Below are positions 40,203 to 49,936 of a stretch of DNA of 64,000 bases, piece by piece. Position 1 is the stretch's first letter. The number at the start of each line of letters is the position of its first letter. Under the pieces are notes generated by a model. That model was given only the letters and a program-made list of their open reading frames with translations. It was not told the DNA's origin and searched no databases. This DNA is from Tous-C4FEB sp044356555 (lineage in GTDB: Bacteria; Verrucomicrobiota; Verrucomicrobiia; Opitutales; Opitutaceae): NCBI GenBank assembly GCA_044356555.1, contig JBIKWB010000001.1:186001-250000 (forward strand), written 5' to 3'. A program made the translations under genes and the position numbers.

Positions 40203-42326
40203 TCAGAAGCCGAGGGCTCGGCCGCCTTGGTAGACGATGAAGGAAAGGATCCACGCGGTGCCGGTCATGTAGCAGGTCTGGAAGATCGGCCACTTCCAGC
40301 CGTTGGTCTCGCGTTTCACGACGGCGATGGTGCTCATGCATTGCATCGCGAAGACGTAGAAGATCATGAGCGTGAAGCAGACGAGCGGCGTGAAGAGGGG
40401 GCGACCGTCGGGCCATTGGGCGGCGAGCAAGGCTTGGCGTAGAGGGGTGGTGTCGTCGTCGGTCGTCTCGACGTTGAAGACGACACTCATCGTGCTCACG
40501 AAGACTTCACGGGCGGCAAACGAGGTGATCAGGCCGATACCGATCTGCCAGTCGAAGCCGATGGGTTTGATGAAAGGTTCGATGGCGTGGCCGGCTTGGC
40601 CGGCGAAGCTTTGGGCGAGCTGTTGGGTGGGCGGCGTGCCTTCGGGGGCCTTCGGATAGGCCGAGAGAAACCACAGGATGATGCTGATCCCGAGGATGAC
40701 GGTCCCGGCGCGGCGCACGAAGAGCCAACCGCGCTCGACCATGTGTTGCGCGACGTCCTTGAGGCGCGGGAGCCGGTAGGGCGGCAGCTCCATGATCATG
40801 AGCGGCGGCGCGCCTTTGAGCAGCGTGCGCTTGAAGAGCCAGGCGAAGAAAAACGCGCCGAAGGTGCCGAGCGCATACATGAGAATCATGATTCCGACCT
40901 TGGTCGGAAGCGGCACGCGGTCGCCGGGCACGAGGGCGGCGATCATGAGCAGATAAACGGGCAGACGCGCGGAGCAGCTCATGAGCGGCGCGACGAGGAT
41001 GGTGACGAGCCGATCTTTCGGATCCTCGATGGTGCGTGTGGCCATGATGCCGGGGATGGCGCACGCGTAGGAGCTGAGCATGGGGATGAAGCTTTTGCCG
41101 TTGAGGCCGACCCGGCTCATTAGTCGGTCCATGATGAAGGCGGCGCGTGCCATGTAGCCGGTGCTTTCGAGTAGGCCGATGAAGAAAAAGAGAATCAGAA
41201 TCTGTGGGAGAAAAATGATCACTCCCCCTACCCCGGCGATCGCGCCGTCGGTGATGAGGTCGCGCAGATCGCCCGGAGGCAGCGCAGTTTTGACGGCGTC
41301 GGCGAGCGAAGCGATGTGGGTGTCGATCCAGTTCATCGGCCCTTCGGCGAGGGTGAAGATGCTCAGAAAGAGCAACGTCATCACGGTGCCCAGCACGGCC
41401 CAGCCCCAAAACGGGTGAGTGGCGACGGAGTCGATTTTGTCGGAGGCGCTGGGGCCGACGGTGCCGTCGCGCAGGACGACCTCGGCGGCGATTTGGCCGA
41501 TCGCATCGTAGCGCGAACTGACGAGGGTACCGGCCCAGTCCGTGCCGGCGGCAGACCAGCGTTCTTGCCAAGCGCGGAGGAGCTCGGCGGTGCGCGAGCT
41601 AAGGGGCGACGAACCGGCGACGCGCACGCTGTCTTGGTCGGTCAGGAGCAGGAGGGCTTCGGCGCGAGCGAGCAGCGGGGCTTTGCGGTCGTGGGCGATG
41701 AGCGAGGCTTGGAGTTCGCCGATGGCGGGGGCGATGGCGGCGGGGATGTCCCAGGCGTGACGGGCGAGCGGGAGATCGGGGCGACTCATGGCGAGCTTGA
41801 GCTCGATGAGGCCGCGGCCGTGAACGGCTTCGCAGGCGATGACGGGGATGCCGAGTTCTTTTTCGAGGCGGGCGGCGCGGACGTTGAGACCGGCGCGCGC
41901 GGCGAGATCCATCATGTTCAACACGAGGATAACGGGGCGGCCTAGGTCGAGAACTTGATGAACGAGATAGAGATTTCGTTCAAGATTGGTGGCGTCGACG
42001 ATGCAAAGGATTCGGTCGGGGGGTGAGGTATCGGCGCGGCGGCCCAGCAGCACGTCGCGCGTGACGGCCTCGTCGGGCGAGCGGGCGGCGAGCGAGTAAG
42101 TGCCGGGCAGGTCGATGACGGTGATGGGTTGGCCGTGCTGCGAATAGGCGGTGCCGACTTTCTTTTCGACGGTGACGCCGGGGTAGTTGCCTACTTTTTG
42201 TTTCAGGCCGGTGAGGGCGTTGAAGAGCGTACTTTTTCCGCAATTTGGATTTCCAACGAGTGCGTAGACCGGTTGGCGCGAGGGTGACACGGGGGGACCG
42301 GATGAAATATGCGTGGGCAGAGCCAT
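40203..42326 (-). CDS. feoB: Ferrous iron transport GTPase/permease
   Basis: A 707-residue inner-membrane protein. The N-terminal G domain has P-loop GNPNCGKST (25-33), DLPGTYSLAARSPDEAV (G3) and a following LNMMDLA (G4-like). The membrane part holds the two Gate motifs, including ARAAFIMDRLMSRVGLNGKSFIPMLSSYACAIPGIMATRT. It imports Fe2+. The ATG at 42326 gives MALPTHISSG; an open frame runs further upstream over feoA. It follows feoA by 10 bp and precedes the Cys-rich helper gene. Confidence 0.95.
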   Translation of the reverse strand: MALPTHISSGPPVSPSRQPVYALVGNPNCGKSTLFNALTGLKQKVGNYPGVTVEKKVGTAYSQHGQPITVIDLPGTYSLAARSPDEAVTRDVLLGRRADTSPPDRILCIVDATNLERNLYLVHQVLDLGRPVILVLNMMDLAARAGLNVRAARLEKELGIPVIACEAVHGRGLIELKLAMSRPDLPLARHAWDIPAAIAPAIGELQASLIAHDRKAPLLARAEALLLLTDQDSVRVAGSSPLSSRTAELLRAWQERWSAAGTDWAGTLVSSRYDAIGQIAAEVVLRDGTVGPSASDKIDSVATHPFWGWAVLGTVMTLLFLSIFTLAEGPMNWIDTHIASLADAVKTALPPGDLRDLITDGAIAGVGGVIIFLPQILILFFFIGLLESTGYMARAAFIMDRLMSRVGLNGKSFIPMLSSYACAIPGIMATRTIEDPKDRLVTILVAPLMSCSARLPVYLLMIAALVPGDRVPLPTKVGIMILMYALGTFGAFFFAWLFKRTLLKGAPPLMIMELPPYRLPRLKDVAQHMVERGWLFVRRAGTVILGISIILWFLSAYPKAPEGTPPTQQLAQSFAGQAGHAIEPFIKPIGFDWQIGIGLITSFAAREVFVSTMSVVFNVETTDDDTTPLRQALLAAQWPDGRPLFTPLVCFTLMIFYVFAMQCMSTIAVVKRETNGWKWPIFQTCYMTGTAWILSFIVYQGGRALGF

Positions 42327-42336
42327 AAAAAATGCT

Positions 42337-42606
42337 CTACGCAGCGGGCGATACGAGGATGTAATCTGCCTCGGATTTGCGAAGGGTGAGATGGTAACCT
42401 CGAATTTTGATTTCGAGCGGATCGCCGAGCGGTGCGGTGCGGACGAGAGTGATGGGTGTGCCGGTGAGCAGGCCCATTTCGCGGAGGCGAAGAAATGCCG
42501 TGCCCAGCTTCGGGAATTCGCGGATGGTCGCTTTGGCACCCACGGCGAGTTGGGAGAGAGGGATCGAGGACGGGTCCGACGAGGGTGGAGCGGGAGCGTC
42601 GGGCAT
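42337..42606 (-). CDS. feoA: FeoA family protein, copy next to feoB
   Basis: An 89-residue SH3-like protein with LSQLAVGAKATIREF and LRLREMGLLTGTPITLVRTAPLGDPLEIKIRGYHLTLRKSEADYI, the FeoA core. It is thought to modulate FeoB GTPase or transport. It lies ten bases ahead of feoB and 57 bases after another FeoA-like gene, so the operon has two FeoA proteins. Confidence 0.92.
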   Translation of the reverse strand: MPDAPAPPSSDPSSIPLSQLAVGAKATIREFPKLGTAFLRLREMGLLTGTPITLVRTAPLGDPLEIKIRGYHLTLRKSEADYILVSPAA

Positions 42607-42663
42607 GGCGGCGGAATTTGTGAGGAGGGACGTGGCGCTCTGAGGGCGGGTCGGAGACCTGCC

Positions 42664-42915
42664 CTACTTTTGGGCCAACGGCTCGACGAGGATATGGCTA
42701 GCGGCAGCGTGGCTCAGGGCGATTCGGGTGCCGCTCACTTGGCAAAGGATGGTGGTGGTGCCGGAAACTTTCGTGACGCAGGACGATTCGCCGAATCCCA
42801 TTTCTCGGACGCGTTGGCAAAAATGAATGTCTCCGGTCAGCGAACACACCCGCCCCGTCGCTCCAGCGGGGAGCTGACAGAGTGGCATGGGTTCGGGTGA
42901 GGGCATCCGATTCAT
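42664..42915 (-). CDS. FeoA-like protein, first gene of the feo operon
   Basis: An 83-residue FeoA-domain protein (PLCQLPAGATGRVCSL, VREMGFGESSCVTKVSG, TRIALSHAAASHILVE). It differs from its neighbour by four cysteines and a shorter loop. Two in-frame ATGs (42915, 42906) are possible; the second gives MPSPEPMPLCQLP. It is the first gene after the Fur-like box at 42941-42955. Duplicate FeoA proteins occur in several FeoAAB operons. Confidence 0.85.
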   Translation of the reverse strand: MNRMPSPEPMPLCQLPAGATGRVCSLTGDIHFCQRVREMGFGESSCVTKVSGTTTILCQVSGTRIALSHAAASHILVEPLAQK

Positions 42916-42940
42916 CCTAGGTGGGGCACGTTGCTCGCGA

Positions 42941-42955
42941 TGAGATTGAGTTTCA
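42941..42955 (-). promoter_or_regulatory. Candidate Fur box upstream of the feo operon
   Basis: The 15-mer TGAAACTCAATCTCA (minus strand) fits the Fur 7-1-7 consensus form and is roughly palindromic. It lies 25-40 bases before the first FeoA start, where a promoter should be, so iron-dependent repression is likely. Confidence 0.55.
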
Positions 42956-42986
42956 AGGGCAACTTGCAGGTTTTTCGGAAGTTCAC

Positions 42987-43015
42987 AAAAAAGCGCGACG
43001 GATGACGTCGCGCTT
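42987..43015 (-). terminator. Rho-independent terminator of the atp operon
   Basis: A stem of 9 bp (AAGCGCGAC/GTCGCGCTT, 7-base loop; 42991-43015), followed on the minus strand by a TTTTTT run (42992-42987), 57 bases past the atpC stop. Confidence 0.85.
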
Positions 43016-43071
43016 GGGCTGATGCGGGCTGGGGCAGTACCTCCCCTGCCCCACGACTTGGTTGAGATGCG

Positions 43072-43479
43072 TCAGCGGCGGCGGCGTTTGAGGGCGAGTT
43101 GGGTGCCGGAGAATCGCACCATGTTCTGCAGATGCTCGAACTCGGCGGGGTCCATGTCTTTAGCCTCTTTGATGGCTTGTTCGGCGCGTTGCAGGGCGTT
43201 TTCCACGGCCTTCTCGTCGATTTTATCTTCGGTGATGGCGCGCTCGGCGAGAATGGAGACCTTATCGCCGGAGACTTGGGCAAAACCACCGCCGACAGCG
43301 AGGAATGAAACGACGGTGCCTTTGGTCACCCGTAACTCCCCGTCCTGAACCTGCGTCAGCAACGGGATGTGGCCGGGAAGGATGCCGATTTCACCGTCAA
43401 CGGTCGGGATGACGACCGTATCGATGGTATCGGAGAAAACCCGGGCTTCGGGGGTGACGATTTCAAGCGTTAAGGCCAT
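43072..43479 (-). CDS. atpC: F1F0 ATP synthase epsilon subunit
   Basis: A 135-residue cytoplasmic subunit of the F1 stalk, starting MALTLEIVTPEARVFSDTIDTVVIPTVDGEIGILPGHIPLL, the conserved beta-sandwich domain. The helical C-terminal domain is Arg-rich (KRRRR at the end). It is the last gene of the operon, followed by a terminator. Its start is ATG, 70 bp after atpD. Confidence 0.95.
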   Translation of the reverse strand: MALTLEIVTPEARVFSDTIDTVVIPTVDGEIGILPGHIPLLTQVQDGELRVTKGTVVSFLAVGGGFAQVSGDKVSILAERAITEDKIDEKAVENALQRAEQAIKEAKDMDPAEFEHLQNMVRFSGTQLALKRRRR

Positions 43480-43548
43480 GGTGTCGAAAGGAGCGAGTGG
43501 TGGGGAACGAGCGCTTTACAAGTCAAGCGTTGTTCGCGGCCGACTGAG

Positions 43549-44970
43549 TTACTTTTTCGCTCCGCCGGCGGCGATGACTTCGTCGATGCCGCCCTTCATG
43601 TAGAAGTCGCCTTCTGGAATGTGATCGAGCTCGCCGTCGAGGATCATCTTAAAGCCACGAACGGTCTCTTTGACGGGGACGTATTTGCCGGGCGAGCCCG
43701 TGAATACTTCGGCGACCGCAAACGGTTGAGAGAGGAAGCGCTGGATTTTGCGGGCGCGGTAAACGGTCTGCTTGTCCTCGGGGGAAAGCTCGTCGAGGCC
43801 GAGAATCGCGATGATATCTTGGAGGTCCTTATAGCGTTGGAGGACGCGCTGCAGTTCGCGGGCGACGCGGTAGTGCTCTTCGCCGACGATGGAGATTTCG
43901 AGCGCCTTCGAAACGGAGGCGAGCGGGTCGACGGCGGGATAGATACCGAGTTCGGCGATGGAGCGTTCCAAGACGATCGTGGAGTCCAAGTGGGCGAAGG
44001 TGTTGGCCGGGGCCGGGTCGGTGAGGTCGTCGGCGGGAACGTAGACCGCTTGCACGGAGGTGATGGAACCCTTCTTGGTCGACGTGATGCGCTCCTGGAG
44101 GAGACCCATTTCGTTGGAGAGTGTGGGTTGATAACCCACGGCGGAGGGCGAGCGGCCGAGGAGCGCGGAAACCTCCGAGCCGGCTTGCGAGAAGCGGAAA
44201 ATATTGTCGATGAAGAGCAACACGTCCTGGTTTTTCTCGTCGCGGAAATACTCGGTCATCGCGAGCGCCGAAAGGGCGACGCGCATACGGGCGCCCGGGG
44301 GCTCGTTCATTTGGCCATAGACGAGGGCGACCTTGGATTTCATGAGGTCCTTCTGGTCGATAACGCCAGCTTCGGACATTTCGTGATAAAGATCGTTGCC
44401 CTCGCGGGAGCGCTCGCCGACGCCGGCGAACACGGAGTAACCGCCGTGGGCTTTGGCGATGTTGTTGATGAGTTCGAGAATGACGACGGTCTTGCCCACG
44501 CCGGCGCCACCGAAGGCTCCGGCTTTGCCGCCCTTGATGAAGGGAGCGATGAGGTCGATGACCTTGATGCCGGTCTCAAGAATGGTGGCCTTGGTATCTT
44601 GATCGGCGAGCGCAGGAGCGGGCCGGTGGATCGGATATTTTTTGTCGTGAATCACTGGGCCGCGGCCGTCGACCGGTGCGCCGGTGACGTCGAGAATGCG
44701 GCCGAGGATACCGTTGCCCACCGGCACGGAAATCGGAGAGCCGGTGTCGACGACGGCCATGCCGCGCTTCAAGCCCTCAGAGGATGACATGGCGATGGCC
44801 CGGGCCAAACCGCCGCCGAGATGTTGCTGGACCTCGAGAGTGAGGTTCTCGGATTTTCCGCCGACGGTGAACGCGATCGTCAGCGCCTGATAAATGGGCG
44901 GGATGGCGTTTTCTGCGAACTGCACGTCGACGACGGGGCCGATAACTTGGACGATTTTGCCGGTATTCAT
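43549..44970 (-). CDS. atpD: F1F0 ATP synthase beta subunit (catalytic)
   Basis: A 473-residue catalytic subunit. The Walker A motif is GGAGVGKT (154-161), and the segment VALVYGQMNEPPGARMRVALSALAMTEYFRDE carries the catalytic Glu and Arg. SRSPSAVGYQPTL-type and ITSTKKGSITSVQAVYVPADDLTDPAPA elements are complete. The length is standard. It lies between atpG and atpC. Confidence 0.97.
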   Translation of the reverse strand: MNTGKIVQVIGPVVDVQFAENAIPPIYQALTIAFTVGGKSENLTLEVQQHLGGGLARAIAMSSSEGLKRGMAVVDTGSPISVPVGNGILGRILDVTGAPVDGRGPVIHDKKYPIHRPAPALADQDTKATILETGIKVIDLIAPFIKGGKAGAFGGAGVGKTVVILELINNIAKAHGGYSVFAGVGERSREGNDLYHEMSEAGVIDQKDLMKSKVALVYGQMNEPPGARMRVALSALAMTEYFRDEKNQDVLLFIDNIFRFSQAGSEVSALLGRSPSAVGYQPTLSNEMGLLQERITSTKKGSITSVQAVYVPADDLTDPAPANTFAHLDSTIVLERSIAELGIYPAVDPLASVSKALEISIVGEEHYRVARELQRVLQRYKDLQDIIAILGLDELSPEDKQTVYRARKIQRFLSQPFAVAEVFTGSPGKYVPVKETVRGFKMILDGELDHIPEGDFYMKGGIDEVIAAGGAKK

Positions 44971-45013
44971 TGAGAAAGGGATTTTTTAAACCGTGAAGCG
45001 AAGGAGAAGGTGA

Positions 45014-45889
45014 TCAGGCGGCGAAGGCGGAGGCGGCGATTTCAAGGATTTCCTGAGTGATCGCGGCTTGGCGGGCTTTGTTGTATTCGAGGGAGAGTTC
45101 GCCCACGAGTTTGGTGGCGTTGTCTTTCGCCGTCTTCATCGCGACCATTCGCGCACTTTGCTCGGAGGCTTTGGCCGAGAGCACGAGCTGGTAGATGTTG
45201 CGGTTTACGTAAAAGGGAAGAAGGGCCTCGAGCACTTGGTTTGCTCCGGGCTCGAAGAGCATCTCGCGATCGTCGGCATGGGGCACACGAACGGCGCCGG
45301 TATCTGCTTGGACGGACGCCACGAACTCCTTCAAGTTGTTCAGCGGTAACACGGGGCGGACGATAGACTCCTGGATGAGCGTGTTCTTGAAGCGCGGGTA
45401 AATCACTTCGATGGTGTCGATGGCGCCTTCGAGAAACTGTGCGACCATGAATTCCGAGGCGACTTTCACTTCCGAGAATGCGGCGCGGTCGGAGACGGTG
45501 AAATCGGCCACCATGTTGCGTTTGGTGCGGGCGATGAACTGTGCGCCCTTACGCCCGATGACATAGAACTTCACCGGAGTTTTGATATCCGTGACGAGCT
45601 TGAAGAGATTGGCGTTAAGGGGTCCGCAGAGTCCTTTGTCGGTAGAAATAAGAAGGACGCCGCGGGTTTTTACCTCACGCTGGGTCAAAAACGGATGGTG
45701 CGATTCGTCGACCCGGGTCGCGAGCGCCGCAAGCATGTCGGCCATGAGTTGGGCATAGGCGCGGCCGGCGAGTGCGGCGGCCTGGGCCTTTTTCATTTTC
45801 GACGCGGCGACGAGCTCCATCGCCTTCGTGATCTGGCGGGTGTTTTTGACCGACTTGATGCGTCGGCGGATGTCGCGGGTGGATGCCAT
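45014..45889 (-). CDS. atpG: F1F0 ATP synthase gamma subunit
   Basis: A 291-residue central stalk subunit. The N-terminus, MASTRDIRRRIKSVKNTRQITKAMELVAASKMKKAQ, and the C-terminus with SARMVAMKTAKDNATKLVGELSLEYNKARQAAITQEILEI, are the two coiled helices that rotate inside alpha3beta3. The start is ATG. A repeat-rich 92-bp spacer separates it from atpA. Confidence 0.96.
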   Translation of the reverse strand: MASTRDIRRRIKSVKNTRQITKAMELVAASKMKKAQAAALAGRAYAQLMADMLAALATRVDESHHPFLTQREVKTRGVLLISTDKGLCGPLNANLFKLVTDIKTPVKFYVIGRKGAQFIARTKRNMVADFTVSDRAAFSEVKVASEFMVAQFLEGAIDTIEVIYPRFKNTLIQESIVRPVLPLNNLKEFVASVQADTGAVRVPHADDREMLFEPGANQVLEALLPFYVNRNIYQLVLSAKASEQSARMVAMKTAKDNATKLVGELSLEYNKARQAAITQEILEIAASAFAA

Positions 45890-45915
45890 CGGATTATTTT
45901 TGATTCTTGATTCTC

Positions 45916-45957
45916 GATTTTCGATTTCGAGCGGCGCGCGGGCCGGAATCGAAAATC
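45916..45957. repeat. AT-rich inverted repeat in the atpA-atpG spacer
   Basis: GATTTTCGATT (45916-45926) and AATCGAAAATC (45947-45957) form a perfect 11-bp inverted repeat around a GC-rich loop. Further GATTCTTGATT and AAAATTGAAAAT runs flank it, so the spacer is a cluster of short GATT/AATC units inside an otherwise tightly packed operon. Confidence 0.7.
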
Positions 45958-45981
45958 AAAAATTGAAAATCTAAAATTGAA

Positions 45982-47508
<1,527 letters not shown>

Positions 47509-47546
47509 CTCAGAAAAAGCGTAAAGGGTTGGGCGCGAGGCAGGAT

Positions 47547-47942
47547 TTAAACGGAAACAGAAAGCGTGGCGAGTTGGCTGGAGACAGAGGATTCGTAGAT
47601 ATCGTCGCCGACACGAACTCGAAGACCGGCGAGCAATTTGGGGTTGGCGCGGGTGGTGGTGGTGATCGTGCGGCCGTATTTCTTGGTCATTGATGTTGCA
47701 ATGGCACCGAGAGCGGGAGCGGTTACTGCGCCGGCGTGCTCGACCAATGCTTCGCTTTTGGCGAGTTCGGTGGCGATGAGCCGGCGGTAGGCCTTAAGCA
47801 CGAGAACCGAGTGGGCGGGAGCGCTCTTTTCGATGTATTGAAGAACTCCGGCCACGCGATCGGGCGAGACGACACCCTCAACCAAGCTCAATTTGAAGAA
47901 CTGGCGGGCGAGAAGCTGGATTTGTTTGGCGGCGGCGGCCAT
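47547..47942 (-). CDS. atpH: F1F0 ATP synthase delta subunit (short form)
   Basis: A 131-residue peripheral stalk subunit; delta/OSCP is usually near 175-180 residues. The C-terminal part is typical: TITTTTRANPKLLAGLRVRVGDDIYESSVSSQLATL. The N-terminal six-helix domain, which binds alpha, is shortened to roughly 90 residues. It starts with an ATG at 47942, 24 bases after atpF. No frameshift is visible, so the small size is probably genuine. Confidence 0.85.
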   Translation of the reverse strand: MAAAAKQIQLLARQFFKLSLVEGVVSPDRVAGVLQYIEKSAPAHSVLVLKAYRRLIATELAKSEALVEHAGAVTAPALGAIATSMTKKYGRTITTTTRANPKLLAGLRVRVGDDIYESSVSSQLATLSVSV

Positions 47943-47966
47943 GCGGAGCGTGAAGGGTTGGGGATT

Positions 47967-48545
47967 TTAAACGCCGGCGAGTTCGCGGGCAGCGGACTCG
48001 TTGTATCCGGCGCGGTCGGCGTCGGTGAGCTTCTTGGCGAGGACGCGTTCGGTGGTGGCGACGACGAGGCGGGCGATCTCTGTGCGGGCCTCGGCGAGCA
48101 TTTTCTTCTTTTCGAGTTCGATGGCCTCTTGGGCCTTTGCTAGGAGGGCTGCGGCTCGTTCGATCGCTTCTTTCTGCTGTTTATCAGCGAACTCTTTGGA
48201 GGTCTTTTGCGCTTCGGCCACGATGGCTTGGGCTTTGTGTTGGGCGTCTTTGAGTGCGGCTTCGGTTTGCTGCTGCGTGGAGGCGAGCTGAGCCTTCATT
48301 TCCTCGGCGTATTTGAGGCCGGCATCGATCTTGTGCGTGCGCTCGTCCATCGCCGCGATGGTGGGTTTGATAGCCTTCCAGTAGAGAACACCAAAAAGAA
48401 TGATGAAACTAACGATCTGAACGACGACGTATTTCCACTCGACTCCGAAGCGCTCAAGGATGTTGGGCTCTGCAGCGGCGGCATGTGCGGCGTGGACGGC
48501 AACGGCAGGAGCTTCAACAAATGCTAGAAAAAGCGAATGCAGCAT
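47967..48545 (-). CDS. atpF: F1F0 ATP synthase b subunit
   Basis: A 192-residue peripheral stalk subunit: an exported-looking N-terminal tail (MLHSLFLAFVEAPAVAVHAAHAA), one membrane helix (VVQIVSFIILFGVLYWKAI, about 41-59), and then a long charged coiled coil to the end. The tail before the helix is longer than in E. coli b. It lies between atpE and atpH. Confidence 0.9.
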   Translation of the reverse strand: MLHSLFLAFVEAPAVAVHAAHAAAAEPNILERFGVEWKYVVVQIVSFIILFGVLYWKAIKPTIAAMDERTHKIDAGLKYAEEMKAQLASTQQQTEAALKDAQHKAQAIVAEAQKTSKEFADKQQKEAIERAAALLAKAQEAIELEKKKMLAEARTEIARLVVATTERVLAKKLTDADRAGYNESAARELAGV

Positions 48546-48622
48546 GACGGGGAGTTCGAACGACGAGGGTTAAAAAGGATGGACGCGCCCCAAAAAAATG
48601 AGGCGCGTCTAGGTCGATTGAC

Positions 48623-48835
48623 TTACTTGGTCGCGAGGAACAAGGCGAGCACGCCGAGACCTTCGACGAGGGCCATACCGATGATGGATTGGACTAGGAT
48701 CTTGGTGGCGGCGCCGGGATTGCGGCCGACGGCTTCAACGGCCTTGGTGCCAATAAGACCGACGCCGATGGCGGCTCCGAGGAGACCGGCGGCGCTGGTG
48801 ACGTTACCATAGATTTCAGCGAGGATGAGGTTCAT
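48623..48835 (-). CDS. atpE: F1F0 ATP synthase c subunit
   Basis: A 70-residue proteolipid with two membrane helices. The ion-binding carboxylate is Glu58 (ALVEGLG), followed by Gly rather than the Ser/Thr of sodium-type rings, and there is no Gln in helix 1, so proton coupling is likely. GRNPGAA is the cytoplasmic loop. The ATG at 48835 was chosen over an upstream in-frame one that would add a non-family tail. Confidence 0.95.
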   Translation of the reverse strand: MNLILAEIYGNVTSAAGLLGAAIGVGLIGTKAVEAVGRNPGAATKILVQSIIGMALVEGLGVLALFLATK

Positions 48836-48904
48836 GATGTGGATGTATTTTTTGTTTTGGTTTCCGCTGTGCGCACTCGTCGGCACGCTCCCAACGGGAA
48901 AGGA

Positions 48905-49789
48905 TTAGTGGCGGGCGTCGGCGGCGTGGCCTTCGGCGTGGTCGTGATCATCGCCATGATTGCAGATTAGGCCGATGTAGACGGATGATAGCAGGGTGAA
49001 GACCAAGGCTTGGATCAGACCTACGAGCAGCTCTAGGAAATAGAAAACGAAAAGAAATCCGGTGCCGTGCAACAGACTTTCGCCGCCAAAGACGTTGCCG
49101 AAAAGGCGCACTGAAAGCGTAAAAGGACGGATGAAGATTGAAACGACCTCGATCACGCCCACGATCAAAAAGACGCCCGATAGAACATAGTAAAGCGCGG
49201 CAGGGATCTCCCGTTTATCCGCCTTGTTACCGAAAATGTCGTGGAGAATGAGTTTCGTTCCGGCGAATTTGAAGATGATGACCAACCAAGCCCCGAACGA
49301 AACGATGGCGAGCGCGATCGTGCTGTTAAAATCGGCGGTAAACGGCCGAACGAACGGCGCTGTCAGGTGAAATTTTCCGTCTGGGCGGTCCTCGCCCATA
49401 CCAACGGTTCCGACTCCTGGAAGGAGGCCGGTCCAGTTTTGCAGGAGAATGAAGAGGAAAAACGTAACGAGAAGAGGAAACGCGAAAGGGAACGCTTTCC
49501 GACCGACGATGGGTTCGAGGAGGTCTTTTAGTCCGCTGATCAAAGACTCGACTACGGCTTGTCCTTTGGAGGGCAAAACCGAGGGTTTGCCGATCAACCA
49601 CATGACAAAAAAGATGATCGCGATCGAGACGGCCCAGCCGGTCACCATGCTGTTCGTGATGGCCCAGCCGTTACCGAAATCGATTAACTTGCTGGCCTTG
49701 GGTGACACACCTGCGCCGTCGCCCGCAAAAGCGATGGATCCTGAAAAAAACAGGGCCGTTAAAGTGGCGAGTTTAGGGACTCGGAGCAT
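48905..49789 (-). CDS. atpB: F1F0 ATP synthase a subunit
   Basis: A 294-residue membrane subunit forming the proton channel, with a signal-like N-terminus and about six helices. FTLSVRLFGNVFGGE contains the essential Arg, and the C-terminus carries LIQALVFTLLSSVYIGLICNHGDDHDHAEGHAADARH, a His/Asp-rich tail. The ATG at 49789 is used; the frame has a TTG nine bases upstream. It is the first gene of the operon; atpI is not present. Confidence 0.92.
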   Translation of the reverse strand: MLRVPKLATLTALFFSGSIAFAGDGAGVSPKASKLIDFGNGWAITNSMVTGWAVSIAIIFFVMWLIGKPSVLPSKGQAVVESLISGLKDLLEPIVGRKAFPFAFPLLVTFFLFILLQNWTGLLPGVGTVGMGEDRPDGKFHLTAPFVRPFTADFNSTIALAIVSFGAWLVIIFKFAGTKLILHDIFGNKADKREIPAALYYVLSGVFLIVGVIEVVSIFIRPFTLSVRLFGNVFGGESLLHGTGFLFVFYFLELLVGLIQALVFTLLSSVYIGLICNHGDDHDHAEGHAADARH

Positions 49790-49826
49790 GACGCGCAAAG
49801 GTGCTTGGGAGGTTTTGAAAGGTTCT

Positions 49827-49856
49827 GAAATAGGTAACCTTCCCCTTCCCCGTCAA
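49827..49856 (-). promoter_or_regulatory. Candidate promoter of the atp operon
   Basis: On the minus strand, TTGACG (49856-49851) is separated by 18 bases from TATTTC (49832-49827), or by 17 from CTATTT. The gap to the atpB ATG is about 38 bases. It matches sigma-70 spacing with a strong -35 and a weak -10. Confidence 0.45.
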
Positions 49857-49936
49857 CCCCGGAAAGGGTGCTCGGTGAGGATACAGGTTGGATTTCTCGC
49901 CGCTAATGGAATCGATAAACTTACCCGATACTCGGC

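Noticed and set aside
48623..48835. A sodium-coupled ATP synthase c subunit
   Set aside because: There is no Gln in helix 1, and Gly follows Glu58; the pattern is that of proton-type rings.
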